The position numbers were made by a program, and so were the translations under genes. The notes under the pieces are model-generated. The model worked only from the letters and a program-made list of their open reading frames with translations, was not told where the DNA came from and ran no database searches. Source: Cruorifilaria tuberocauda (lineage: Eukaryota; Nematoda; Chromadorea; Rhabditida; Onchocercidae). Taken from it: DNA of 64,000 nt. Positions 41,687 to 60,112 of this stretch are shown one piece after another; position 1 is the first letter of the stretch, and each line of letters begins with the position of its first letter. Location of the stretch: assembly GCA_013365365.1 (NCBI GenBank), contig JABVXU010000001.1, forward strand, positions 620,001-684,000, in the 5' to 3' direction.

Positions 41687-43365
41687 TGTATATAAATGGA
41701 GTTAATCCCTTCCGGGAAAAAAAGTTCCGTTCGTTTCCTTCCCGGCAGCCGAGAAAATTTGGACAAAAGAGCGGTATCCGAATAGACATTGCGCCAACTT
41801 TTGAAGTCGATCTTTTGGTGTCCTAAATCTGCTCGGTTTTCTAATTTCATACTTTTATGTTAATTAATGGACGAAATATTTTTTTGCGAAAGTTGGGAAG
41901 AATGCTCAGTAAGGAGAATTATAGTGTGAACATTATTCTGATGCATTAACTACTGAAATAAATTACATTAGGTGGAATGGAGTTTAGTTGAAAGATACGG
42001 TAAGAGATTGAATTTCAATTGATCCCCTTAACCATCTACTCATGCAAATTATACTGAATTCCGAACGGTTGAAATGGAATGAGTTGACTTATATAATTGT
42101 AAACTTATTATTTCCTCAGATAACTAAGCTTTGAGATCTTTTCCCTTCCAACGCTTTACTTCAGTTAGGCAATTTAATTTGTATTTCTTTTGCAGTTACA
42201 CCTACTGCTAGTTTTGTAGTTATTGATTTTGTAATAAGTGTAAGGGAAAATTTGAACATCGCAAGATAATAATTGATATTTGACTAAAGGAAACGGTGCT
42301 AGCATTAATTAAGGCTTAATATCTCAGATGTTCATAATTGCGCAACTTGTCCATAATTGCGGACAGGCAACTTCGATTTATCAAAGAAGCATTATAGAAA
42401 AGAGCCAATAAAGTTGAATTAAGAGCATTGAAATCACAATAAATGTCTGCAATTGAAAAAGCAAACCAATATCAGCATATAAATGTTACCATCTTATTTC
42501 AGTGTTGTATTTGAACCCGCAAGTATATTGGTTTCAACGAAAGAAAAATATCAGAATCAATGAACATAAGAATAGTATCGTATCATGAATGAAAGCGGAA
42601 AAGAAAATACAAGGAGGTATATTAAGTGAAACACGTGTTTGAGCTAATCCGATCAAATGACAACAAATCTCAGCAAAATCCGTGATCGCTATAGCTATTT
42701 TATCCACAGTAGTGGGCTTAAAAGGAAAGGTACAAAAAAAGGTCCTTCTGAATAAAGACAGAAAGACTGATAAATTGTTGCCAATTATCAGCTTCAAAAT
42801 ATAGTCAACACTGACATAAGATTCAACAACTAAAAACCAAACCTTCCAGTTGAAAACAAGGTTTGAAATTTTCGCTTTCTATTCTGAAAATCATTCTGGA
42901 CAGAACGGTTCCCCAAATCAAATAACGCAACTTCTTAATCCAAAATCATGCTGCTTAACTTTTTATTCCTTAAAAACCTAGGTTGTTCCCGCGTACTCAT
43001 ATATATGTTTGTATACATTAAAGATAGCTGAAATAAAAGCTACCAGGACGGTGATAAAGAGAGATTTCGAAAAGAAGTTATCATGCTGGTTAAAACGCCG
43101 AATATCAATCAGACAAAAGCCGGGACCAAAAGACAATTGAATATGTGGGATGGATTTTACTAGCAATAAATTACAGTAAAGCCACTCCAGTCTCAAATGA
43201 CTGTAAGCGATTGTAACTTGCTGCATCAATAACGAACTGAATTAAAAAGTTTTTGAAGTGCAATAGTATTGATGTCAACTTATCCCAGGCAAAAATCACA
43301 TCAGGACCAACAACATCCGGAATATAACAAGCAATTTGAGTTTGTCATTCATTGTGACGTTGAAA
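41687..43365. other. Gap between HSP90 promoter and TTLL5 3' end
   Basis: About 1.7 kb without a recognised gene. Short frames at 42534-42797 and 42978-43229 (minus) lie in what should be 3' UTR or intergenic DNA of the TTLL5 gene and show no family resemblance. Confidence 0.55.
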
Positions 43366-49237
<5,872 letters not shown>

Positions 49238-49248
49238 CTCTGAGAGAT

Positions 49249-49250
49249 CT
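49249..49250 (-). promoter_or_regulatory. Probable trans-splice acceptor of TTLL5
   Basis: The minus strand reads TTCTTTTTCAG|ATCTCTCAGAG directly before the ATG at 49237, a strong acceptor 11 nt upstream with no identified donor. Confidence 0.5.
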
Positions 49251-50187
49251 GAAAAAGAATTCAAACAAAATCTTATTGTCTTTTTTTAAACAACACTCTA
49301 TTATCCTTAACTATATAGTATATTCCATTCAAAGCCAAAATATGAGTCAAGAACAAATAACTCGAGTTAAACACCTATAAAAGAGTTGAGGAATGGAGGA
49401 CGACAAACGAAATAGCTCCATCCATTAGTAAACGGTCGACGCAGATTTAGGATTGGTATGTTTGTTAGGGGGAGTTAGTATCTTTCAGATCCTTAGGCTC
49501 TCAACTTGTTTCAACATATTTTCATCTTTGAAGTGTTGAAGAAATTTCTTGAGTTTATGGGTAGATTATTTGGAATGGAATGTCTTTGATCACTTCAGGT
49601 GTTATACGAACATAATGAGAGAGAAGGAGAGATGTGGAACAAAGGCAAACTTAACGTTTATATAATTCTTTATAGAAGTTCAAAAATATGGAAATCAGGA
49701 TTTAACTAAAAGCTACTGATCAGTTTTATTCATTCTAGTCTTTTATTTCATCTTCCTCAGCTATTTTATTATTTCAGATTAAATAAGTTAAATACTTATT
49801 TGTAATAAAATGGTGGTAATAAAGGTAATTAAGGAGTGTATGAACTCGAGGGATAAGTAGTGAAACATACTACTAATGTACGTATTTACCACTTTTATAT
49901 TTATATAAACCACATGGCGGTTATATTACAGTAATTTTTATATTTATATAAATTATATAAACCAAACTATTGATATTAAATAAATAATAAATATTAAATG
50001 TTTCTATGACATCATTTTATTGATATTTTTGCGTACATTATTTCATGAATTATTGCTTTGTGTTTATTCAGCTTGAAATTCGTCTTAATCTTTATTTAAA
50101 AAGCTTTTAACTGACAGGAGAAAATTGCTTGAAGTTAAGTTGGAATGGATATATTCACTGTCGACAGAATTATCCTGACGTAAGCAC
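49251..50187. other. Gap between TTLL5 and collagen
   Basis: About 0.9 kb without a gene. It holds the TTLL5 promoter and the collagen 3' UTR; a minus-strand AATAAA lies at 50091-50096, about 90 nt beyond the collagen stop. Confidence 0.6.
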
Positions 50188-51555
50188 TTAAACTTTGGTT
50201 TTAGCTGCTTTAATAAGCACAGACATCGCTCTTTTTGGACAGGGACAATACGTTGCATCTTTTCCTGGAATTCCTGGCGATCCTGGAGTTCCTGGTTGTC
50301 CACGCGAACCTGGTACACCATTATCTCCAGGCTGCAATTTTTACAGACTTTAAATATTAATACAAATGAAAGAAAATGTTGAGGTGTGAGCAAGGATTAT
50401 TGATGTTTCAAATTAACTTACATCTCCTTGATGTCCTTCATAACCAGGTTGTCCTGGTTGTCCTGGATTACCGGGAGGTCCTGGTTGACCTTTCGGTCCG
50501 ATTTGTCCAGGTGGACCTGGTGGTCCTGCAGGCCCCTTACGTCCAACCACCCCTTCACTTCCTGGTGGACCTGGCTGTCCTGGCTTGCCGTCCTGTCCTG
50601 GTTGACCTGAAATACAAGTAATAGACACATTTCTGCATTTCTGAGCGGTATTTGCAGCGCAATTTCCAAAGATATTTTGTTTAAAGAAAAAAAATTGACA
50701 AGCAAAAAAGAATAATTTATTATATTTACCCGCAGGTCCAGGAGGTCCTGGTGGTCCATTATTGCCTGGGCGAGCATCTTGTCCTGGATTGCCTGGGGGT
50801 CCCTTCTCACCAGGTGGTCCCATTGGTCCTCGTAGACCTGGTTGTCCAATCGGTCCTGGTGGACATTGTTTGCAACCGACTGCAGACTGAAAGGTCATTG
50901 GTGGTACGATTCCTGGTAAACCTGGTTCTCCTAAAACAACAATGGCACAACACAAATATGATCTAGCAAAAATAAACTAATTCTGTTTTTTTATAAAATT
51001 CAAATTTAAAGCAGTTGGATAAAATTCAAATTTAAAGCATGAAATATAAGTAATTTATCGATTATACCTCGTTGACCAGGTTGTCCTGGAACGCCGGGTG
51101 CTCCTGGGGATCCGGGTTTTCCGGGAGGTCCTGGTGGACATCGGTCACCAGTGTCACAGTTGCAAATTGGTGTCACTTGACGTTCTTTACGACTACGTGG
51201 TACGCTGTCACGAGTAATTAACATTTCATTCCATACTTTCTGCTCCAATACCTGCAGTTAATTATATGTGAATAACAGTAGATATTTCCACAGAGCAGTT
51301 TATGAGGAACGACTGGAAAATGGTTTTTCTTTGCGATTTTAAAAATCGCGACTGTTATTAAATTTAGAAATAAATCTTTTTGGAGGTACAAGTAATTAAT
51401 CATCAGTAATAACATACACGAAAGAGATCCATTTTAACAGCTAGCGTATCGCGGATATCTTCCATACGTCCCATCAGATACGGAATGTAAAGGAAACATG
51501 CCATCATTCCGATCAGCGATACAGAACTTGACAAATGTGCTGCTATCCTCGACAT
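50188..51555 (-). CDS. Cuticle collagen
   Basis: Structural protein of the nematode exoskeleton, made by hypodermis. Five exons: 51555-51418, 51251-51068, 50930-50730, 50606-50422 and 50331-50188, giving 283 residues. The N-terminus is the nematode cuticle collagen domain: a single hydrophobic segment ([17 protein letters not shown], about residues 12-28) followed by [15 protein letters not shown] basic processing-type site SRKERQ (about residues 65-70) precedes a cysteine pair (CNCDTGDRC), then Gly-X-Y blocks interrupted by a non-collagenous piece with [10 protein letters not shown], another cysteine pair. A further long Gly-X-Y block runs through exons 3-5, and the short tail contains [17 protein letters not shown]. 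Clustered cysteines flanking the triple-helix blocks and this block layout are the family pattern. The exact collagen subgroup cannot be given from memory. Confidence 0.95.
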
Positions 51556-53048
51556 TTTCTTTAAAGTTATTGGATAGGACCTTCTTAAATACTAAGCATA
51601 CCAAGGTGTAATAGCATGTAAAGCAATTTTTTCTAATACATGCACAGTATTAGTTTGATAGAAACCGGTCGATCATAGAAGTGGAACAAATATTTCATCC
51701 GTTCGTAAATTGAATACGCGATTTAACCAGAAAAGTATACCAAAACTGAGCATCATTTTTTCTGCGCTTCATTTTTCATCTTACACATTTGATTCCATGA
51801 TAATTTAATCTTTAGAAAGGTTAAAATCAAATTGATAATATTGATTGTTCTATCATGCTTATATAATTATAAGAGAACTTTACAATAATATAAATGATCA
51901 AATACCATTTGATGTGGAGAGTATATTGTGAAATGTTATAATTTTATCCACAGCAGATATAAGTTTTTTCTCTCGTCTTTTTAGTACATTTCACTATCAT
52001 CTTAGCACGTTCATTTCAGAAATTAGTTTATTTATTATCTATTTATTTTTTAGAGGAAAAAGAACTCTATTAACTTGAAATGTACACTTTTATTTCGCTG
52101 AAATATAGGAACATGACTATTAAAATCTAAAACTAAAGATCAATCCGAAACCGATATCGCAGCAAAATACGCTGCATATCTAGAAAATGATATTCTGGAA
52201 GTCTTTATAATTTAAAAATCTATTTGACCAGTAAATACCGATTCAGTTTTGAAATCTTCTATTCTCCAACCTCAACTTTTCAGTGCACAAAAAAACAATT
52301 GGAATTAGTTTGAAAAATGGGCCATTTTTAAAAAGAACTTTATTACCATTAAACTGTAACAACATACCTGAAGAGAATAAAATAACTTTTAAGCCTTACT
52401 ATAGGATTAACAATTCTGACAAAACAGTAATACGGCTAAGTGAAAAAGAATGATAAATCTATTTGAAAAATTCACTTACAAATATTCTCGAAGTACTTCA
52501 CGATCTTCAAATTCCTCAGTTCGAATCAAATACGATCGAATAATGATTATTTGCAATAAAATATTAAAGGTCGTTGAAATTTTTCAGCTACCAACTCTAG
52601 CTTCGGTCATTCCAATTATGAGCAGTTTATAATATATTATAGTAGTTTCTTTTAAGATGAAATTATTCAATTCAACAAAGAACTTATAATTAGCTTCAAA
52701 AATTCATACCATTTTAAATTACCTGAAAATTCGCCAAAGTTTTACTGAACAATAAAACAAATGAATGCATAACAATGATGAGTTGGCATGAAACGATATG
52801 AACTGAAAAAATAGCGGAGAATCAAAGTTAAACTGAAAAGCCATTACGTCGTATTTCGTCTTGTCGTACATTGGCTTTTAAAACTGCCTGAAATAAATTT
52901 TTCTCCTGCTACGTTTTTGTTCTGTAATAAACCACTAGCAGCGATTTAACATTGTATGAACGGTTTAATATACAACATTGAATTTTAAAATTCCAACATA
53001 TTTCAAGCTAATCAATAAAGTGGCGAATAAAGTTGATCCAAATAGAAC
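51556..53048. other. Collagen upstream region and SOC-1 3' flank
   Basis: About 1.5 kb of AT-rich DNA with the collagen promoter at the left and the 3' UTR of the SOC-1-like gene at the right. A 60-codon plus frame at 52450-52632 has no supporting feature. Confidence 0.6.
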
Positions 53049-56000
53049 CTATAAGTAGCTCAATGGATGCAGAGAAAATTCTCTAAATAAATCTCTTGAA
53101 AAAAAAATTGGGACCTTTGTGCTTTCTTCATCAATCTGCGTGTACTCAGTAGCACAGGAAATTTTCGGCCGCTGCGAAGATTTAATAAAAGGCTGTGATT
53201 GAGCTAACGATTTCCCTATAGGATCAAGATAATCTAGCATGCCATTTGCCATTCTCGTTGATTCATTATCGTACAAAGCTTCCTGATCAATTGAAATCTT
53301 GAACAAAAACTATTTACCTACTGCTCTTTCGTCAATAACCAGTAAAAATATGTGCCTTTTCAGTTTCTGATCAGCATAATCATGTACGAATATAATGAGG
53401 AGAAAGTTATCAAAAAGGATTTGTATTTCTTACCTGTTTATTTCGCATTAAAACATGCAAAGACTGTTGATGTGAAGAAATAGCTGGTAAAAATCGTGAT
53501 GACGTTGCAAATACCTCTTTCCTGAATCAATAAACATATTTTTATAATCAGAGTTATGTCTCACCATATAATCTTAGAATTCTAATAAAAAATCGTCAAG
53601 CATCAAAAATTTTGATACCGCGCAAGAATTAATAAATTTCAACTTTCTATTTCCCGTAATCAACTCATTGTATTTTCACTTTCTCAGTTGTCCGAAATCA
53701 CAAAAATCGTACTTTCACTGATCAACAACTCGTATCAAATAAGATCATCTAAAAATCTTAAAAATTGAGTAAACTCATAATACCGAAATTCTCACAACGA
53801 CAGAAAGAAGAACTTATTTTACCAATCATCAGTATTGGATTTCTTCTGATCAATATTTACAGCGATACATCTATGCCCAGTTGGCTTACAAGATCGATCT
53901 ACCTACAATTATTCAGAGTCTTATAAAAGATAAGCTGAAATAATGTTCAAAATATAAATAAACAGTTGGAAGACAAAAGTTGCCATTTATAAATATCCTG
54001 AACATGAAATAAACAGTTTTACCTCAGGAGGAATGTCATGAAAGTTACGCCGACGTGGAACTGGTTTAGGAGTACTCGAATTAGATACGGTAGATATCAA
54101 TGAAGAATCATATGATAAAAAAGTCCTTTTTGCATCAGTCGAATCAACTATATCTCTATAAAAAGAGTGAGAAATAATAATTCGAAATGCTACGAAATTT
54201 TGAACCGAATAGAAAAATGACATACGGACGAATTGTTTCGTTACTCCTATCTTCCTCTTTTATACTGGGAATCTCGTGAACATCAACAGGAGTGAGTGGT
54301 TGATCCAAAACACATCTACCTAAAAGCATAACCATAATCCACTAAAAAGCTTGTGATTCCTACTAAGTATCTTATTCTGAGGTCTTTCCGAATTTTCAAA
54401 TCTGCATGTGTTTTGGAATATTTTCCTCAAACATTTCATCTATATATATATATATATATATTCTGAACATCTTAATATTGCACAAATGCAACAACATTAT
54501 AAAAAATACCTGGTTCAAAAACATGTTTTCCACCTTTTTGTATACGTGAACTATGGTTTGGCTTGGGTGGTCTGAAGTTATGACTTCAATCATAATTGTA
54601 TTTTCTAACTATGATACATAACCAAATAATGAGAAATATATGACGGAAGTTAATTTTCAAGTTACCATAAGGCTAAACTCACATGGGAGGAGGAACCAGA
54701 AACGAATTCTTAAATGGAAAGTTTTCAGATAAAGTTGATGAACTCGCGATGCTTGAATTTAAAGATGCTGAGCTGTCCTCTGCAAATAAATTTAGGAACA
54801 AAAGTGCTGCCCTAAATTATCGAGATAACTTCAACATTTTGTCTGCAACAAGCAAAACACAAAGGTTGAAATAGCAAGATACTTACCTAATGAACGCGTT
54901 GAGGAGCAGTCTTTCAAACGTATATAAGCATGAGCAGTATGAGTAGTTATTGAGTCTATACAACTGGCATTATTAGTGGTAATATTTGATAATGTAGGTG
55001 ATTCAACCTGATAAATTTATACAAGCATAAGACTATAATATCAAGTGCAATTCATCAAGAAAGTGAATAAAATTGATAAATAAAATAAAATATAGTAAAG
55101 AAAGTAAAATATAGCAAAGTAAAATAATAGAAAATATGATATGAAAAAGAGATTGCTTTGATGATTTTAGCAATAACACTATTTGACCGTCTTTGAACAG
55201 ACTGCTTCAAGGACAGTATATTTTATACTCATTTTATACTTGTTCTAATCACTAAGAATTGTTTCAGACAGAAATGACTTGATCTTAATGAAACATCAAA
55301 ACATACCATAAAGCTATCAGTGAAGTAACGATTATTCATACAACCTGCAATAAACGAGAATTTATTCGCATTTTCATTTATGACATTTTCTCAAGACACT
55401 AAAAACTGCACGCATGAAAAAAAATTTCAATTTCCAGAGCTAAATTTACTTTAATCCATTAGTAATTCTTCCAGCATAATTTGCCTTAGTTTTACGTTTG
55501 CAAAAAATCCTCATCCAACGGTTTGGAATTTAACGAACGAAAAGTAAATTCTTATTGAATAAAAGAGTTCTTCAAAAAAGCACTTAAATTATTTAGTGGA
55601 GCCCCAACTCTATAAAAAATAAGAACTGTAAATGAATTAAAGGTAGTGATGACACACGAGCCGAAAGATAATTTTCTTGCAAAAGCATGAAAAAAATTCA
55701 ACTATACTTGGGATCAATTGACCGTTCTCACCATCTTGTTTTTGAAGTTTACAAGCATAGCCTAATTTCATCACCCACATATCCATCTCCTAAATTATAG
55801 TGAAACTGAACATCGAAACCAACAAAACTATTTTTTTCAAGAGCATAATCTTGAAAAGAAATATAAAAATATATAATAACACTTGTTTGAAAGAAAAGAC
55901 TGAGTATCAACTTACTGTTTCGTTGTGCGCGGCCAAGTATAGAACCTTCAACTTTCCATTATGCTTTGCTTTGTAATGAATTGCGAGAACCCAATTGTGA

Positions 56001-57070
56001 TTACCAACTTTCGACGAAATATTCGTGTCAATCTGAAAATTCCACAAACACCTAATGTATCGAATTCCTTCGAATTAATGTAACTATTTCAAATTTTATT
56101 AGTCGACCAAGGTTTTTTCTTTAAAACAGATAAAAAAAAATTACTGTCAAACTTTTTTACTTAACATAATTTCAACACAATACCATTTCTTCTTAATAAC
56201 TCTTTCTTTGTACAGTTTAAAATATATCTAATGTTTAATTGAACCAGTTAAATGTTATTCTTGTTTATCTTCTCTTCAGCTTTAAAATTTAAGATGACCG
56301 ATAAGATTGAGTGGAAAATAAAATATTCATGTACAACTCCTTTTGCAATGAAATATATTACACACCCTATCTTACATCAGTCTATAATCACTTCAAAAGC
56401 ATCAATAAATGGACAATTATGATCAGAAAACCTGCAGGACACATCGTAAATCCAAAGTTTTATGAACTTTTGAGAAAGGCATGCAGCTCTCGTGTTGCTC
56501 CAATAGAAATATTTCTTGATCAGGAATGTCCGCATGTCGGAGCACATAATATCGAAGCACCCATGTCGTCTAGAGAAGGGGGAAAATCTGATAAGACACA
56601 AATAAAACGCAAAAAATTTTTTGGGTAACATAGCAATTAAAATATTCTCAATATATATCCTATGCAAGAAGCCAAGGAATAATATCAATTATTGATTAAT
56701 TTCACAAAAGCAACTGAAGTGCAAATAAAAGTATAGTCTTCGTAACAAAGTACTACTTCAGATGATGACAAATGAATTTTAAAAAACAAAGCATTCATTT
56801 GTTCTAAACATAGAAATAAAACATCACAATCTTCCAATAAATCATAAGTTGATGACATGCCATGCAGCTAAATTTATTTAACTTACAGAAAATTTCTTGT
56901 CAGAAAAAATCCACGGAAATTCTCGTTCCTTTAATTTTTCAAGTGTTCCTTCCATTAGAATGAGTGACGAAGAATTCTTCTCTATTTCTGCCACACTCAT
57001 TTTTTTCTTTCTTGTCTTATCACCTGTTCGTTTACAATTATATATACTGTCTATCGGATCAAACGCTTCG
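53049..57070 (-). CDS. soc-1: GAB/SOC-1-type multi-substrate adaptor (N-terminal exon not found)
   Basis: PH-domain docking protein linking receptor tyrosine kinases to SHP2/PTP-2 and GRB2/SEM-5. Twelve exons in phase: 57070-56887, 56032-55916, 55789-55708, 55344-55307, 55007-54887, 54779-54683, 54571-54510, 54319-54226, 54155-54023, 53902-53823, 53521-53434 and 53282-53049, about 442 residues. Exons 1-3 give the middle and end of a PH domain (NHNWVLAIHYKAKHNGKLKV, then NETEMDMWVMKLGYACKLQ with the invariant tryptophan of the last helix). A proline-rich SH3-ligand stretch follows (PPPIPPKPNH, later PKPVPRRR). The tail carries two tyrosine motifs, MLDYLDPI and TEYTQIDEEST, spaced like the paired SHP2-binding sites at the C-terminus of GAB1. 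The first listed exon starts in phase 2, so at least one more upstream exon (start of the PH domain) must exist; I could not find it to 60 kb. Confidence 0.83.
54441..54461. repeat. (TA)n microsatellite in a SOC-1 intron
   Basis: Ten to eleven perfect TA units inside the intron between exons ending at 54510 and beginning at 54319. Confidence 0.9.
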
Positions 57071-60000
57071 CTGAAAATGAAGTCAAAATTTTACGAATTT
57101 CATTAACTTTTAGTAAATTTTAAAAATTTTAAAAGTATTTAGTTGTTAAAAAAATGTTCTCACCATCGTCATCACCTTGTCTTTCTTCTCTCCGCGGCAC
57201 TTCAATATAGCAATGATATCATATCACTTGGTGATGAAACATGAACGAATTAGGGATGATTCATGGGACATTTAACTTATATAAAAATGATAACCATCTA
57301 ATTTTTATTTACCCTCGGAAATTCTGTCCTTACAAATGACCTGAACTTAATCTTTCCCCCACTACTAGTAGCCCCCTGAACTTAATCTTTCCCCGCACTA
57401 ATAGTAGTCCCTTTAACTCTTTGATAATATAGCGCTGCACCGTAATTATAGCGCGCTTAAGAGATCTAGGAGAGTTGGCGCGTGGATTCAAACTGAAGTG
57501 AGGGACAGGTGGATGGAAAGATCGACTTCATAAAGTAGTAAATTGAGCGAAGTGATATGAGCTTTTCTACATGGAGTTACTCTAGCTTGATGTCCTTTGA
57601 TACTATTCAAACTAACCAGTAGATAGTGAGTGGTCATTCATTGGCCATTTATGTAACGTGTTTAAGATTGCTGAACATAACTTTCGTATGTACTTTCGGC
57701 TGCTACCTATAATTCCTTTTACTCCCATAAACATATCGTGACAGACATGACCAATATATTTTTAAGACTGAAAGTGGTTGGTTTGCAAATTTTCTAACCG
57801 TTTTCTAAGTTGGTATTTTCATGATGCTTTAGGGAATGTTGGGAGGGTACCGCAATAAGTAAATTGACAATGAAAAATTGGTAGTTCTTTAAACAATAAT
57901 TAAATTAATTTTTGTTTGCTTGAATCAAATCGATATATAGGTGATAAAGAGAGATCAAATACTATGGCTTGCTATCTGCATAAGATAGGGAAAAAATTTC
58001 ATAGAACAAAATTTAATTCTCACAGAAGTTACACAAAATTATTAATGGATCCCTTGAGGAACAAGTAGATTACTCCAATAATGATTTTATTTAACTATGA
58101 ATTGAAATAAAGGATGAAAACATCAATGGTCATCCAATTTTGTAAATTAACTCATAGAGTGTCAAAAATGCTTATTTTGGAATAAATGTTTTTAAGTAAC
58201 CTCTAATATCTGCAGAAAATGAAACACGGAAAGAATGTTACTATAGTTTTGAGGTGTTTATATGCATCATTTCGCTGAATCTGTTCATCTGTCTAGAGAG
58301 AATAGATTTAAACAATGTTTCGCTTATGTATTCTTTCCAATTCACTGATTAGTTTCAAGAAGTTCATTTGAAATGCAAAGGAGAAAGGATTCGCTTCCTA
58401 ATCAGAGTAAACGTATATTCTTCAATAAGTGGAATTCACTTTTATTATAGCAATTTCACTCATTAATTTTACTAAATTCAAGCTGAAACTGTTTAAAATT
58501 TCTCTCTTTACTGAGAATGTGCCTCTATTAAATTATAATAAATCCAAATAAAGCAGTATGACATCTGAATTTTGAAATATTTTTTATTATTACTTAATAA
58601 ATCTAACTATTCTTTTATATGTGGATTTATTTTTTGTATACATCCAATAGATTTTCTTAATTCATTCAGCAGGTGGAATAAATTTAAATCTAAATTCTTT
58701 ATCATTAACTGTGAAATTTTCCATGGAGAGTAACAAACGAGAGTCCATTTACAGTTGTAGAATAATAAAATATCTCCTCCGTAGAATGCTTTAATCTCTT
58801 ATTAGAGCATGTTTAAAACTGGCAGAATATCCAGATCTCGCTCGACATTTTTCATGCTACTCTTGTCACAAAATTTTAGGATGTATTTTAGCCCTCAACC
58901 TCTCTTTCCTTCAATTCCTTTCCCCTTACTTTTTAATTCGAACAAAAGTAGTGGGAGGTGGAAAATTCTTTGATTGAGGGATAGCAAACAGGGTTAACAC
59001 CAATGAAGTACCATTTGGATTTCTAAGGCAGAAAATTGGTTCAGTTGTTATTCTTCATTGATGCAAATAAGACCTGAATGTTATAAGAATGTTGATAAAA
59101 GATTCATGTTGTGAAATTACGACACGACGATTATGGAAAGAGATCGGCAGTAGTTAGGCTGTTTGCTAATGAGATATTGGACAGCCAAGTTCTATTAAGA
59201 AATAAGCTTTTGAGTTTAAGTAGTAAAGAAAGGAGCGTAGCATAGAGAGGAGAAGGAGGAGCATGAAATGTTTGTGCTCCGACACGTACAACTGGAGGAC
59301 ATCAGGACACAGTGTTTTGCTTCATCTGACGATGTCTCCATCTTCATGTATTCATGTTGACAGATGATAAGTGTAGACGTGAAAGCTATGAAAATGAATG
59401 ACTGATTGTGCTTGCTGTTAACTTAGAATATATTGGCCATTTAGCCGGCGACAATTGATTTTTGTTTCATTCTCTTCAACTACATCTTATTTCTTTCATC
59501 TCTACCTGTTTTCTAAAAGAGAGAACAGACATTTCCAACGTATCTGTATCTTCCTCTGTGTGTGAAAATCGGAGAGAGAATATTTGGAAGAAAGGAAATT
59601 AAGAATGGATTAAGGGAGTTTTACCTACAGCATGGGTTAGCGTGAGGATAACAAGGCGACTCTGTATCATCCTATCTTTCGGGTTGAAGAAAACCCACCG
59701 TCAATGTTTTTTGAAGGAGAAACGGATTGGACGATCTGTTTCATTTCTCCTTATCTGTCTCCCACTCTTTCACTTTCGGATTCGATGCTCTCAGTAATGC
59801 ACATGCAGTTTCATATCTCTGATAAATTTCGACCCTTGTACTCTAGCTAGCTACTTCTCTTTTTCTTCCTTACTCTTCATCAGTAACTACAGACATGTGT
59901 CTCTAGACTTGGGAATCTTGTTAATTCATCTACGAAGTTCATCCATGATAATTACTCTTCATATCACATTCATTTTTTAAAACTTCATCAATTCATTGGC

Positions 60001-60112
60001 CATTTTTTCCTTTCCAACCTGCCCTATTCTGTCTCCTCTCTTTATTTTCCGAACCTAAGTTTAACAACCTTCTGAATCATCTCAGTCTGATTCTCTTTTA
60101 ATGGGACACTAT
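57071..60112. other. Non-coding stretch upstream of SOC-1
   Basis: About 3 kb that must contain the missing SOC-1 first exon or exons and promoter, but no segment with the start of a PH domain could be identified. A 35-nt tandem duplication lies at 57341-57411. From about 58,900 to 60,400 the sequence is richer in G+C and open frames occur on both strands (for example a plus frame at about 59,649-59,849 without a start), so open frames alone mean little here. Confidence 0.45.
57341..57411. repeat. 35-nt imperfect tandem duplication
   Basis: CTGAACTTAATCTTTCCCC is repeated at 57341 and 57376, and the second halves (CACTACTAGTAGCCCC and CACTAATAGTAGTCCC) differ at only two or three positions. 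Two adjacent copies are seen, no more. Confidence 0.85.

Noticed and set aside
50376..50966. Plus-strand frames within the collagen gene
   Set aside because: Antisense shadows of the Gly-X-Y repeats.
58981..59080. Candidate missing SOC-1 exon reading KSKWYFIGVNP on the minus strand
   Set aside because: It looks slightly like a PH-domain strand but has no phase-2 donor, so it cannot join the exon at 57070.
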